NCBI RefSeq assembly: GCF_037137075.1
Contig: NZ_JBBBNV010000017.1
Span: forward strand, 1 to 64,000
Length of the DNA: 64,000 nucleotides
Direction: 5' to 3'
Origin: JBBBNV01 sp037137075
GTDB lineage: Bacteria; Bacillota; Bacilli; Paenibacillales; NBRC-103111
Under the pieces are notes generated by a model. That model saw only the letters and a list, made by a program, of their open reading frames with translations, did not search any database and was not told the origin of the DNA. Made by a program: the position numbers and the translations under genes. This document shows positions 7,168-16,238 of the stretch, piece by piece; positions within the stretch are counted from its first letter, which is position 1, and each line of letters starts with the position of its first letter.

Positions 7168-7710
7168 ATGAAAGCTCTTATTGTCATTGATTATACTGTT
7201 GATTTTGTAACCGGGGCGCTGCCTTGCGGCCAGCCTGCTATCGATATCGAGCAGCGTATCGGGGAGCTGACCCGGCGGTTCGTTGAAGAAGGAGCATATG
7301 TGGTTATGGCCGTGGATTTGCATGATGCCGAGGATGAATATCATCCGGAGCACAGGCTGTTTCCACCCCACAACATCCGGGGGACGGCCGGACGGGATTT
7401 GTACGGAACGCTTCATGGCATCTATGAGGCAAACAAGGCAGCGATATACTGGATGGACAAGACAAGATACAGCGCCTTCGCCGGTACAGATCTGGAGCTT
7501 CAGCTTCGGGCGCGCGGCATTACCGAGCTGCATCTGATAGGGGTATGCACCGACATTTGCGTTCTGCATACGGCTGTGGATGCGTACAATAAAGGCTTCC
7601 GGCTTGTAATACACGAGGATGCGGTAGCGAGCTTTAACCCGCAAGGGCATGAATGGGCGCTGGGGCATTTCCGGAACACGCTGGGGGCTTCGGTTGTAAA
7701 GGCCTACTAA
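7168..7710 (+). CDS. pncA: nicotinamidase-like cysteine hydrolase (isochorismatase fold)
   Basis: A 180-residue cytosolic enzyme predicted to deamidate nicotinamide to nicotinate, feeding the PncB downstream. The catalytic triad is visible: Asp8 (VIDYTVDF), Lys98 (MDKTRYSAF) and nucleophile Cys131 in GVCTDICV. Asp50 and nearby His residues fit the metal site of nicotinamidases. AAGGCGG supports the ATG at 7168; the ATG at 7162 is too close to it. The NrtR-type operator and the pncB neighbour support nicotinamidase over other isochorismatase-family activities. Confidence 0.82.
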   Translation: MKALIVIDYTVDFVTGALPCGQPAIDIEQRIGELTRRFVEEGAYVVMAVDLHDAEDEYHPEHRLFPPHNIRGTAGRDLYGTLHGIYEANKAAIYWMDKTRYSAFAGTDLELQLRARGITELHLIGVCTDICVLHTAVDAYNKGFRLVIHEDAVASFNPQGHEWALGHFRNTLGASVVKAY

Positions 7711-7976
7711 AAAGGACGAAGCAGCCTACCCGGGCACACTCGGCACCCTTATGATTTTGTCTGCTGTAACCGATCGTTTGTTAGAAGGCCGGTGAAGAAT
7801 ATAATCAGGGGATTCGATGAGGCGGAGCGGCGGCAGCGGGCAGCGCTGACGGCGGATTGTTGGACGGGAGATTGTAAAAAAAGGCATTCTTATCCGCGCC
7901 GCAGGTCTTCTCTGGCCGGTCAGCTTGATGCAGAGCGGCAGCGTCGCGATATCATTCACTCGTGGAGGTTCGGAAC

Positions 7977-9419
7977 ATGACATACGACAACTTGACGCTT
8001 CATACGGATAAATACCAGATTAATATGATGTACGCCCATTGGGTGCAGGGCTCGTGGAATGACAAAACGGTATTCGAGGCCTACTTCCGTAAGCTTCCGT
8101 TCGGCAACGGGTATGCGGTATGCGCGGGACTGGAGCGTATCGTGCATTACATTCAAAATTTGAGCTTCGGCGATGACGAGATTGAATTTCTCCGCAAGCA
8201 GGGGGAGCAGTACAAGGAAGAATTTCTGGAGGAGCTGCGCAAATTCCGCTTTACCGGAAATTTGGATGCCGTGCCGGAGGGCACGTTAGTGTTCCCGAAT
8301 GAGCCCTTAATCCGGGTGGAAGCGCGGGTATTCGAAGCGCAGCTGATTGAAACCGCCATGCTGAACTTCCTGAACTATCAAACCTTAATCGCGACCAAGG
8401 CATCGCGCGTCAAGCAGGTGGCTCCGAACGATACGCTGCTGGAGTTCGGCACCCGGCGGGCCCAGGAAGCGGATGCGGCGATTTGGGGCACACGGGCGGC
8501 CTACATTGCCGGCTTCCACGCCACATCGAATATGCGGGCCGGCATGCTGTTTGATATTCCTTGCAGCGGCACGCATGCCCATGCCTGGGTTCAGTTCCAT
8601 GACGGGGAGGAGGAGGCGTTCCGCAAATATGCCGAAGCGCTGCCGGATGGGGTGACCCTGCTGGTCGACACATACCATACGCTCAAAAGCGGAGTGCCGA
8701 ACGCGATTCGTATTGCCCGGATGCTGGAGGAGCAGGGGAAGCGGATGAACGCGATACGGCTGGACAGCGGCGACTTGGCGTATTTGTCGCAGAAGGCCCG
8801 GAAGCAGCTGGATGAGGCCGGCCTGGATTATGTTAAGATTGTCGCCTCGAACGATTTGGACGAAAACATTATTATGAACCTGAAGCTGCAGGGGGCCAAA
8901 ATCGATGTGTGGGGCGTCGGCACCCAGCTCATTACTGCGGCGGATCAGCCTGCGCTGGGCGGGGTTTACAAGCTGGCGGCCCGCCAAAAAAACGGCGAAT
9001 ACATTCCGGTCATCAAAATATCGGGCAACCCGGAGAAGGTATCGAATCCGGGCATCAAGGATGTTTACCGCATCATCGACCGGAAAACGGGCAAGGCGGA
9101 GGCGGATTACATTACGCTGCATCATGAAGAGGCTGTACGCAAGGGAGAGCGCATCAAGCTGTTTGACCCGATTCACCCTTACCTTTACAAATATATGGAC
9201 GACTATGAGGCGGTTCCGCTGCTTCAGCCGATTTTCCGGGATGGCGCGCTTGTCTATGAGCTGCCTGCGCTCGAAGACATCCGAAGCTATCATGCGGAGC
9301 AGCTGACACATTTTTGGCCTGAATACCTGCGCAAGCTGAATCCCGAGGGATACCGCGTCAGCGTCAGCACCGAGGCCTGGAGACTCAAGATGGCGCTGAT
9401 TGAGCAGCATCAGGGATAG
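7977..9419 (+). CDS. pncB: nicotinate phosphoribosyltransferase
   Basis: A 480-residue cytosolic enzyme that makes nicotinate mononucleotide from nicotinate and PRPP, the committed step of NAD salvage. The N-terminus LTLHTDKYQINMMYAHW is typical, as are the GTHAHAWV motif with the catalytic His region, the RLDSGDLAYLS motif that binds phosphoribose, and the GVGTQLITA segment. Length is normal. GTGGAGG eight bases before the ATG at 7977 sets the start; the in-frame GTG upstream is part of that site. The 266-base gap after pncA contains no clear terminator, so the two are probably co-transcribed from the NrtR-controlled promoter. Confidence 0.92.
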   Translation: MTYDNLTLHTDKYQINMMYAHWVQGSWNDKTVFEAYFRKLPFGNGYAVCAGLERIVHYIQNLSFGDDEIEFLRKQGEQYKEEFLEELRKFRFTGNLDAVPEGTLVFPNEPLIRVEARVFEAQLIETAMLNFLNYQTLIATKASRVKQVAPNDTLLEFGTRRAQEADAAIWGTRAAYIAGFHATSNMRAGMLFDIPCSGTHAHAWVQFHDGEEEAFRKYAEALPDGVTLLVDTYHTLKSGVPNAIRIARMLEEQGKRMNAIRLDSGDLAYLSQKARKQLDEAGLDYVKIVASNDLDENIIMNLKLQGAKIDVWGVGTQLITAADQPALGGVYKLAARQKNGEYIPVIKISGNPEKVSNPGIKDVYRIIDRKTGKAEADYITLHHEEAVRKGERIKLFDPIHPYLYKYMDDYEAVPLLQPIFRDGALVYELPALEDIRSYHAEQLTHFWPEYLRKLNPEGYRVSVSTEAWRLKMALIEQHQG

Positions 9420-9457
9420 CACGAAGAGATGAAACTTACAAGGGAGCGAACAAGCAC

Positions 9458-9796
9458 ATGCCGCAGTTAACCGTTAGAGGAATTACAGTAGAGCAGATGG
9501 CGAGTATTAGCGGAGGTCTGGTGGAGGAGATGGCTGCCGTATGCAAGTGCGGCACAGACAACTTCACTATCGATTGTTTGGCGGTGACCTCCGTGTTCGG
9601 CGGCAAAACGACCGAGACATACCCGTTTATCGAGGTAGCCTGGTTTGAGCGCGGGATGCAGGTGCGGAGCCGGCTGGCCGCGGTGATTACCAAGTATGTG
9701 CAGGGGGCCGGCGTGCCTGAGCTGGAGGTTGCGTTCAAGGTGTATGCCCCTGCGGGATATTACATCAACGGAGAGCGCTGCGGGGAGGAAGAATAA
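9458..9796 (+). CDS. DUF1904 family protein
   Basis: A 112-residue protein matching DUF1904: it begins MPQLTVRGI, has a central PFIEVAWFERG motif, and ends with an AYY-like GYYINGE segment. The fold resembles tautomerase-like alpha/beta proteins, but no activity is known to me. GGGAGC precedes the ATG. It follows pncB by 38 bases on the same strand and may share its transcript. Confidence 0.8.
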   Translation: MPQLTVRGITVEQMASISGGLVEEMAAVCKCGTDNFTIDCLAVTSVFGGKTTETYPFIEVAWFERGMQVRSRLAAVITKYVQGAGVPELEVAFKVYAPAGYYINGERCGEEE

Positions 9797-9855
9797 AGCG
9801 TCTGCGGGCCTCATAAGGTAGGGTATCGGACGATTCACGGGGAAGGAGGGAGCGC

Positions 9856-10203
9856 ATGAGCTTTTTGAAGAAAATAAAAGACGGCGCCTCGGCAGCCAAA
9901 TCCAAAGCCCAGCAAACGGTCGATGTTACCCGCCTGTCAGCCCAAATCTCAACGCACCGCAGAGACATTGAACGGGCCTATGCCGCCATCGGGGAAGAAA
10001 TGTATCAGGCGTATCTGGGCGGCGGCGATTCCAATCAGGAAAGCGCGATCAAGGCGCAATGCGAGCTTATTGATGACCTGTATGCCAAGATTAAAGCGCT
10101 GGATCTGAAAATCGCCGACATCAAAGGGGAAAAATTGTGCCATTGCGGCACGATTGTACAGAAGGAAAGCAAGTTTTGTCCTTCCTGCGGCATCAGTTTA
10201 TAA
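9856..10203 (+). CDS. small zinc-ribbon protein
   Basis: A 115-residue protein with a basic amphipathic N-terminus, a long helical middle likely to form a coiled coil (35-90), and a C-terminal zinc ribbon with CHCG and CPSCG knuckles (about 98-114). There is no membrane segment. Such zinc-ribbon proteins are common and mostly uncharacterised. AGGAGGGAGCGC precedes the ATG. It is the last gene before a terminator. Confidence 0.7.
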   Translation: MSFLKKIKDGASAAKSKAQQTVDVTRLSAQISTHRRDIERAYAAIGEEMYQAYLGGGDSNQESAIKAQCELIDDLYAKIKALDLKIADIKGEKLCHCGTIVQKESKFCPSCGISL

Positions 10204-10266
10204 AGGCTGTAAAAGCAAGGCCTTTGGTTACCGCTCAAGGCTCAAAGCATTCATTCAACACGGCTT

Positions 10267-10323
10267 AAAACCATCGTCCTGACGGCCCGTATGCTTGGGG
10301 CTGGCGGGGCGGTTTTATTTTTG
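10267..10323 (+). terminator. probable terminator after zinc-ribbon gene
   Basis: Outer arms AAAACC and GGTTTT with inner GC pairing are followed by ATTTTT. It marks the end of the pncA-to-zinc-ribbon unit. Confidence 0.6.
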
Positions 10324-10387
10324 CAGGATAGGTTATGGAGATGATGGAGGATTGAACGGCCGAATCACAATTTATGAGCCGGCCCCC

Positions 10388-10440
10388 TTTTCAAAAGCGG
10401 AAGGAGTTGCTATAATCAAATTAGATTAAGCGGTTACCCA
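10388..10440 (+). promoter_or_regulatory. iolG promoter with LacI-type operator
   Basis: A -10 TATAAT (10411-10416) has a weak -35 TTTTCA 17 bases upstream. Just downstream, at the expected start of transcription, is TTAAGCGGTTACCCAA, whose core AAGCGGTT (10428-10435) fits the AAnCGnTT LacI-family pattern. The same element precedes iolD. Confidence 0.65.
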
Positions 10441-10474
10441 AATTTGATGATAGTTGGGGAAGGGAGTATGACAA

Positions 10475-11500
10475 TTGAAAACAGTCAACATCGGCATTAT
10501 CGGTGCGGGCAGGATCGGTCAGCTGCATGCCGAGAACCTGGCACGAAGCAAGCGAGCAAATGTGAAAGCGATTTCAGATATTCGGGTAGACCTTATTGAA
10601 CAATGGGCACGGGCACTCGGAATTGAAACCGTGACGACAGACAGCCGCAAGCTGCTGGAAGACCCGGAGATTGAAGCGATTTTCATCTGCTCGTCTACGG
10701 ATTCGCACATCACTTATATTGAAGCGGCGGCCAAAGCGGGGAAGCACATTTTCTGCGAAAAGCCGGTCAGCTTTGACCTGAAGCAGACGAAGCGGGCACT
10801 AGAGATTGTTGAGGAGCATGGGGTTAAGCTGCAGACTGGCTTTAACCGCCGCTTTGATCATAACTTTATGAAGATTCGCCATCTTTTGAATGAGGGACGT
10901 TTGGGCGATCCGCACATTATTAAAATCACGTCCCGTGACCCGAATCCGCCGGGCTACGACTATGTCCGCGTTTCCGGGGGCCTGTTGTTCGATATGGCGA
11001 TTCACGATTTTGATATGGCGCGGTTTTTGTCCGGCAGCGAGGTTGCGGAAGTGTATGTGCAGGGAGCGGTCCTGGTGGACCCCGCCATCGGAGAGCTCGG
11101 GGATATCGATACGGCAGTGACGACGCTGAAGTTCGAGAATGGGGCTATTGGTGTGATCGACAACAGCCGCAAGGCGGTATACGGCTATGATCAGCGGGTG
11201 GAGGTGTTCGGATCGGGCGGCAATGTGAGCGTGTCGAATGACAGCGATAACTCCGCAGAGTGGAGCACAGCCGAGGGCGTATTCCGCGAGAAGCCGAAGT
11301 ATTTCTTCCTGGAGCGTTATCAGGAGGCGTACATTCGGGAAACAGAGGCATTTATTGACGCGATTTTGGAAAATAAGGACGTGCCGGTGAGCGGCCGGGA
11401 TGCGTATATGGCCGAGCTGATCGCGGCGGCGGCGAAGCAATCCTTGACCGAAAAAAGGCCGGTTTCGATTCAGGAGGCCGCGAAGGGGCTTTTGGGCTAA
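10475..11500 (+). CDS. iolG: inositol 2-dehydrogenase
   Basis: A 341-residue Gfo/Idh/MocA oxidoreductase that oxidises myo-inositol to 2-keto-myo-inositol with NAD. Seen are the Rossmann GAGRIGQLH motif at 10-18, the EKP motif (FCEKPVSFD) with the conserved Lys, and HDFDMAR with the catalytic His region. It starts at TTG eight bases after GGGAAGGGAG. It heads the iol cluster but is separated from iolD by a weak terminator and a second operator copy, so its expression may be uncoupled from the rest. Confidence 0.9.
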   Translation: MKTVNIGIIGAGRIGQLHAENLARSKRANVKAISDIRVDLIEQWARALGIETVTTDSRKLLEDPEIEAIFICSSTDSHITYIEAAAKAGKHIFCEKPVSFDLKQTKRALEIVEEHGVKLQTGFNRRFDHNFMKIRHLLNEGRLGDPHIIKITSRDPNPPGYDYVRVSGGLLFDMAIHDFDMARFLSGSEVAEVYVQGAVLVDPAIGELGDIDTAVTTLKFENGAIGVIDNSRKAVYGYDQRVEVFGSGGNVSVSNDSDNSAEWSTAEGVFREKPKYFFLERYQEAYIRETEAFIDAILENKDVPVSGRDAYMAELIAAAAKQSLTEKRPVSIQEAAKGLLG

Positions 11501-11503
11501 AAC

Positions 11504-11538
11504 AGGCGGGGAAAGACCATTCCATTCAGCCTTTTTTT
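11504..11538 (+). terminator. weak terminator between iolG and iolD
   Basis: Two short helices (AGGC/GCCT and GGAA/TTCC) with an internal loop are followed by seven T. Partial termination here would give less iolD operon mRNA than iolG mRNA. Confidence 0.5.
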
Positions 11539-11544
11539 ATGGAA

Positions 11545-11564
11545 TATGATTAAGCGGTTACTCA
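11545..11564 (+). promoter_or_regulatory. iolD operon -10 and LacI-type operator
   Basis: TATGAT (11545-11550) is immediately followed by TAAGCGGTTACTCAA, sharing GATTAAGCGGTTAC with the iolG operator. The core AAGCGGTT is at 11552-11559. No clear -35 is visible. Repetition of the same 14 bases at two iol transcription starts is good evidence for a common repressor, most simply the LacI protein at the end of the cluster. Confidence 0.6.
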
Positions 11565-11583
11565 ATTTGGAGGGGTGGATGAA

Positions 11584-13452
11584 TTGACGAAAACGGTACG
11601 TTTGACGATGGCTCAGGCGCTGCTCCGGTTTCTGGACAGCCAATATGTGGAGCTGGACGGTGTGGAAACGAAGTTTGTCCGCGGGGTCATGGGGATTTTC
11701 GGCCACGGCAATGTGACAGGGCTCGGCGAGGCTCTGGAGCGGCAGCGCGGCGGGCTGGAATTTATTCAGGGCAAGAACGAGCAGGGCATGGCCCACGCGG
11801 CGGCAGCCTTTGCCAAGCAAAGAAACCGGCTGGAAATTTTCGCCTGCACCTCGTCCATCGGGCCGGGTGCGTTGAATATGGTCACGGCGGCGGCGACAGC
11901 CACGGTAAACCGGATTCCGCTGCTGCTTTTGCCGGGGGATATCTTTGCCTGCCGGCAGCCGGACCCGGTGCTCCAGCAAATTGAGTTTCCGACCGATTAT
12001 ACGATTTCCGCCAATGACGCCTTTAAGCCGGTGAGCCGGTACTGGGATCGGATTAGCCGCCCGGAGCAGCTGATGACAGCGGCGCTGAATGCGATGCGGG
12101 TATTAACTGACCCGGTGGAGACGGGGGCGGTCACCTTGGCGCTTCCGCAGGATGTGCAGTGCGAGGCTTATGATTATCCGGTTGAATTTTTCGCTAAGCG
12201 CGTACACCGTATTGAACGGCAGACACCGTCTCCGGGGGCGCTTGAACGGGCTGCAGCCTTGCTTGCCCGGAAGAAGAAGCCGCTTCTGATTGCCGGAGGC
12301 GGGGTGCATTATTCGCTGGCGGCACAGGCGCTGGCTGAGTTCGCGGAAGCGTTCCAGATTCCGGTAGCCGAAACTCAGGCGGGAAAAAGCGCGCTGCCCT
12401 GGGATCACCCGCTGCAGGCTGGCAGCATCGGGGTCACCGGCTCGCTTGCCGCCAATCGTCTGGCGGCCGAGGCCGACCTCATTATATGTGTCGGGTCGCG
12501 GCTGGCGGACTTCACAACGGCGTCGAAAACCGCATTCCGCCATCCGGAGGCTGAATTTCTGAGCATCAATGTGTGCAAGGCCGACGCGGTGAAGCTGAAT
12601 GCCGAGCAATTGGTCGGCGATGCCCGGGATACGCTGCAATTGCTTCAGGCCGCCCTTCAGGCGCAAGGCTACCGATCCGGCCATGAGGAGCCGGAGCTTC
12701 GCAGCCTTATCGGGCCATGGCGGGCTGAGGTCGATCGGCTGTATGGCATAGAGCTGGAGAGCGGCTTATCCCAAACAAGAGTGCTGGGAGAGATTAACGC
12801 GGCTATTGGCGAGGAGGCGGTCATCGTATGCGCCGCCGGGAGCCTGCCGGGAGATCTGCACCGGTTGTGGCGCAGCCGCCGTCCCAAAACGTATCACATG
12901 GAATACGGCTTTTCCTGCATGGGCTACGAGGTAGCCGGAGCGTTCGGCGTGAAGCTGGCGGAGCCGGAACGCGAGGTGTACGCTCTGGTCGGGGACGGAA
13001 GCTACATGATGCTGCATTCCGAGCTGCTGACGAGCATTCAGGAAGGCGTCAAAATCAACGTGCTGCTGTTTGACAACCATGGCTTCCAGTGCATCCACAA
13101 TTTGCAGCGCGGCCACGGCAGTGACGGCTTCGGCAACGAGTTCCGCAGCCGTTCGGCGGAGACGGGCGGCTTGGACGGCGCCTATTTGCAGGTTGATTTC
13201 GCCGCACAGGCACGCGGGCTCGGCGCCAGGACGTACACTGTTCGGACTATCGGCGAGCTGCGGGAAGCGCTGAAAGCGGCGGAGCGGGAAAGCGTATCGA
13301 CCTTAATTGATATCAAGGTGCTGCCCGGCACCAATACAGGTGGCTATGAGGCCTATTGGCGCGTTGATCCGGCCGAGGTATCCCAAAGCGAGAAGGTAAC
13401 CGCATCCCGCAGCCACATGGTGCAGCAATTGGCTCATGCCAAACCACTTTGA
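11584..13452 (+). CDS. iolD: 3D-(3,5/4)-trihydroxycyclohexane-1,2-dione hydrolase
   Basis: A 622-residue thiamine diphosphate enzyme that opens the inositol ring, giving 5-deoxy-glucuronate. Seen are the N-terminal TVRLTMAQAL motif, the catalytic Glu in KNEQGMAHAAAAFAK, the central domain, and the GDGSYMML thiamine-binding motif with a downstream Asn. TTG at 11584 fits the GGAGGGG site best; a GTG at 11575 lies too close. The iolE gene follows by 15 bases. Confidence 0.92.
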   Translation: MTKTVRLTMAQALLRFLDSQYVELDGVETKFVRGVMGIFGHGNVTGLGEALERQRGGLEFIQGKNEQGMAHAAAAFAKQRNRLEIFACTSSIGPGALNMVTAAATATVNRIPLLLLPGDIFACRQPDPVLQQIEFPTDYTISANDAFKPVSRYWDRISRPEQLMTAALNAMRVLTDPVETGAVTLALPQDVQCEAYDYPVEFFAKRVHRIERQTPSPGALERAAALLARKKKPLLIAGGGVHYSLAAQALAEFAEAFQIPVAETQAGKSALPWDHPLQAGSIGVTGSLAANRLAAEADLIICVGSRLADFTTASKTAFRHPEAEFLSINVCKADAVKLNAEQLVGDARDTLQLLQAALQAQGYRSGHEEPELRSLIGPWRAEVDRLYGIELESGLSQTRVLGEINAAIGEEAVIVCAAGSLPGDLHRLWRSRRPKTYHMEYGFSCMGYEVAGAFGVKLAEPEREVYALVGDGSYMMLHSELLTSIQEGVKINVLLFDNHGFQCIHNLQRGHGSDGFGNEFRSRSAETGGLDGAYLQVDFAAQARGLGARTYTVRTIGELREALKAAERESVSTLIDIKVLPGTNTGGYEAYWRVDPAEVSQSEKVTASRSHMVQQLAHAKPL

Positions 13453-13467
13453 GAAGGGAGCAGGACG

Positions 13468-14373
13468 ATGGCCTTTCATTATAACGATTTGAAGCTCGGG
13501 ATTTCGCCCATTAACTGGGTCAATGAGGATGTGCTGGAGCTCGGCGACCATTATACCTTTGAGACGCTGCTGAACGACTTCCAGCGGCTCGGCTTTACCG
13601 GCACGGAGAACTGCCGCAAATTTCCGAAGGACCCCGCCGTGCTCCGGGAGGCGCTGGCCGCCAAAGGGATTCAGCTGACCTCACAGTGGAAGGGCGTGCT
13701 GTTCTCAGACCCCTCCCGGCGTGAATCCGAGCTGGACGCATACCGGCAGCATGTGGAGTTCCTGCATACGATGGGCAGCAAGCATGTAGTGACCTGCGAG
13801 CTGGGCGGATCGATGATCGGCGACCCGCGCCGGCCGCAGGGGGTAACCGATGTTATTCCGTTGACCGATGCAGAGTGGGGCCACATGGTGGAAGGGCTGC
13901 ATCAGGCAGGAGCGATTTGTCAGGAGTACGGCATGAAGCTGGTGTATCACTACCACATCGGCACCGTGGTTGAGAAGCCGGATGAAATTCAGCGGCTGAT
14001 GGAGACGACAGACGCCGCGCTTGTACATCTGCTGTTTGACACCGGCCATGCGTATTACGGCGGGGCGGACCCGCTGGACATTCTGAACCGGTATGCGTCC
14101 CGCATTCCGTACATTCATTTGAAGGATGTGCGCCAAAGCGTGCTGGACCGGGTTCGTGCCGAACAGATTCCGTTCCAGCGTTCGGTCATAGACGGCGTGT
14201 TTACTGTGCCGGGGGACGGCGCGATTGATTTCCGGCCGATTTTTGACCGATTGTTCGAGCTTGGTTACGACGGCTGGATGATTCTGGAGGCCGAGCAGGA
14301 TCCGTCGGTGGCGGAGCCTACTGCATATGCGGAGAAATGCAAGCAGTATTTGAAGGGGATTTTGGCCGGATAA
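13468..14373 (+). CDS. iolE: myo-inosose-2 dehydratase
   Basis: A 301-residue TIM-barrel enzyme of the xylose isomerase-like family that removes water from 2-keto-myo-inositol. The N-terminus LGISPINWVNED, the GFTGTEN motif, VTCELGGSM, YHYHIGT, LFDTGHAYYG and HLKDVR segments carry the metal-ligand Glu, Asp and His residues expected. GAAGGGAGCAG precedes the ATG. It lies in the iolDEBCJA operon. Confidence 0.92.
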   Translation: MAFHYNDLKLGISPINWVNEDVLELGDHYTFETLLNDFQRLGFTGTENCRKFPKDPAVLREALAAKGIQLTSQWKGVLFSDPSRRESELDAYRQHVEFLHTMGSKHVVTCELGGSMIGDPRRPQGVTDVIPLTDAEWGHMVEGLHQAGAICQEYGMKLVYHYHIGTVVEKPDEIQRLMETTDAALVHLLFDTGHAYYGGADPLDILNRYASRIPYIHLKDVRQSVLDRVRAEQIPFQRSVIDGVFTVPGDGAIDFRPIFDRLFELGYDGWMILEAEQDPSVAEPTAYAEKCKQYLKGILAG

Positions 14374-14394
14374 GGCTAACAGGAGGGATTACCA

Positions 14395-15225
14395 TTGGCG
14401 CAAACAGATTTTATCGTGCATAGCGGCCGGCCGGATGAAGCGGGCAACGTATTGACCATCACTCCGCAATCCGCAGGCTGGGAGTATGTTGGATTTCAGG
14501 TGTTCCGGCTGGAAGCGGGGCAGAAGCTGCGGCAGGCGACTGAGGGACGCGAGCTGTGCATCGTGCTGCTTAGCGGAAAAGCCAATGTTACGACGGCTCA
14601 AGCGAGCTTTCTCAATATCGGGCGGCGGATGAGCATATTTGAAGGCATTCCGCCGTACTCGGTGTATGTGCCGGCCCGGGATGAGGCCGAGGTGGAGGCG
14701 GTTACTGCGGTGGAGGCGGCCCTGTGCTGGGCGCCTGCTGCAGGCACGCTGCAGGCCCGGCTGATAAGCCCCGAGGAGGTTGGGGTATCCGCCCGCGGCT
14801 ACGGTTATATGGAGCGCCGGATTCATAATATTTTGCCGGAGGATCAGCCTGCGGAGAGTCTGCTTGTGGTCGAAGTATTCACCCCCGCCGGGCATTGGTC
14901 GAGCTATCCGCCGCACAAGCACGATCAGGATAATTTGCCGCATGAATCCTACCTGGAAGAAACGTACTATCACCGGGTTAGTCCGGCGAACGGCTTTGCG
15001 ATGCAGCGGGTCTATACAGATGACCGGTCGCTGGATGAGGCGCTTATTGTGCGCGACGGGGATGCGGTCCTTGTTCCCAAGGGCTACCATCCGGTGTCCG
15101 CGCCGCCCGGGTATGAGGTGTATTACTTGAACGTGATGGCGGGTCCGGTACGGACCTGGAAGTTCCATAACGATCCGGATCATGAATGGCTGTTTAATCC
15201 AAATCCACGGAGGGATGCCGAATGA
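14395..15225 (+). CDS. iolB: 5-deoxy-glucuronate isomerase
   Basis: A 276-residue bicupin that isomerises 5-deoxy-glucuronate to 2-deoxy-5-keto-gluconate. Typical motifs are HKHDQDNLPHESYLEE with metal-binding His and Glu, and PKGYHPVSAPPGYEVYYLN. It starts at TTG after AGGAGGG. The end overlaps the start of iolC by four bases, so the two are translationally coupled. Confidence 0.92.
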   Translation: MAQTDFIVHSGRPDEAGNVLTITPQSAGWEYVGFQVFRLEAGQKLRQATEGRELCIVLLSGKANVTTAQASFLNIGRRMSIFEGIPPYSVYVPARDEAEVEAVTAVEAALCWAPAAGTLQARLISPEEVGVSARGYGYMERRIHNILPEDQPAESLLVVEVFTPAGHWSSYPPHKHDQDNLPHESYLEETYYHRVSPANGFAMQRVYTDDRSLDEALIVRDGDAVLVPKGYHPVSAPPGYEVYYLNVMAGPVRTWKFHNDPDHEWLFNPNPRRDAE

Positions 15226-16226
15226 GTAATGTGCTGCAATTTCCTGCGGACCGTCCGCTTGACTTCATCGGACTGGGCCGGTTATGCGTTGATCTGAATG
15301 CCAATGAGATTCACCGTCCGATGGAAGAGACGTTGACGTTTACCAAATATGTAGGCGGATCGCCTGCGAATATTACGATTGCTATGGCAAGGCTGGGCGC
15401 GAAGGCCGGCTTCATCGGCCGGGTGTCCAACGATCAGTTCGGGCGTTTTATCGTGCATTATTTGAAGGAGCGCAGCATCAACACGGACAACATCATAACG
15501 GACTTGTCCGGCACCGTGACGGGCCTGGCTTTTACCGAGATTAAATCGCCAACCGAATGCAGCATTTTGATGTACCGGGACAATGTCGCCGATCTGAAGC
15601 TGGAAGCTGGAGACGTGAGCGAGGACTACATCAAGCAGGCCAAAGCCATTCTGATCTCCGGCACCGCCCTGGCGCAAAGCCCGTCGCGGGAAGCGGTATT
15701 CGTCGCACTGGAATATGCCAAAAAGCATGGGGTTGTTACACTGTTCGACATCGACTACCGGCCATATTCCTGGCAGTCCCAAGCGGAAATCGCCGTTTAC
15801 TGCAAGCTGGTTGCAGAGAAGTGCGACGTCATCCTGGGCGGGCGCGAGGAGTTTGATTTGCTGGAAGCGTTCGACGGCCCGCTGAAGCAGGATGATGCGG
15901 CCACGGCGCAGCACTGGATCAACCACGGGGCTTCCATCGTTGTCGTCAAGCGCGGCGGAGATGGCTCCACTGCCTATACGAAGGACGGCGAGTCGTATAA
16001 AGGAAGGATTTTTCCGGCCAATGTGGTCAAGACGTTCGGCGCGGGGGATTCATTCGCAGGCGCATTCATTTACGGCTTGATGCAGGGCTGGAGCATCGAC
16101 CGCTGCCAGGAGTTCGGCGCAGCCTCGGCTTCTATCGTCGTCTCCAGCCACAGCTGCTCGGATGCGATGCCGACCGTAGAGCAAATTCAAGCGCGCATCG
16201 AGCAATATGCTACGCAGGGAATATAA
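15222..16226 (+). CDS. iolC: 5-dehydro-2-deoxygluconokinase
   Basis: A 334-residue PfkB-family sugar kinase that phosphorylates 2-deoxy-5-keto-gluconate. Seen are the GGSPANITIAMARLG substrate motif (about 44-58), an FDIDYRPY segment, and the ATP/anion-hole motif GAGDSFAGAF with the catalytic Asp. The overlapping ATGA with iolB indicates translational coupling. The product is cleaved by the aldolase encoded next. Confidence 0.93.
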   Translation: MSNVLQFPADRPLDFIGLGRLCVDLNANEIHRPMEETLTFTKYVGGSPANITIAMARLGAKAGFIGRVSNDQFGRFIVHYLKERSINTDNIITDLSGTVTGLAFTEIKSPTECSILMYRDNVADLKLEAGDVSEDYIKQAKAILISGTALAQSPSREAVFVALEYAKKHGVVTLFDIDYRPYSWQSQAEIAVYCKLVAEKCDVILGGREEFDLLEAFDGPLKQDDAATAQHWINHGASIVVVKRGGDGSTAYTKDGESYKGRIFPANVVKTFGAGDSFAGAFIYGLMQGWSIDRCQEFGAASASIVVSSHSCSDAMPTVEQIQARIEQYATQGI

Positions 16227-16238
16227 GGGGGAATTGCA

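Noticed and set aside
8385..9422. 345-codon minus-strand frame
   Set aside because: It is fully antisense to pncB, with low-complexity composition.
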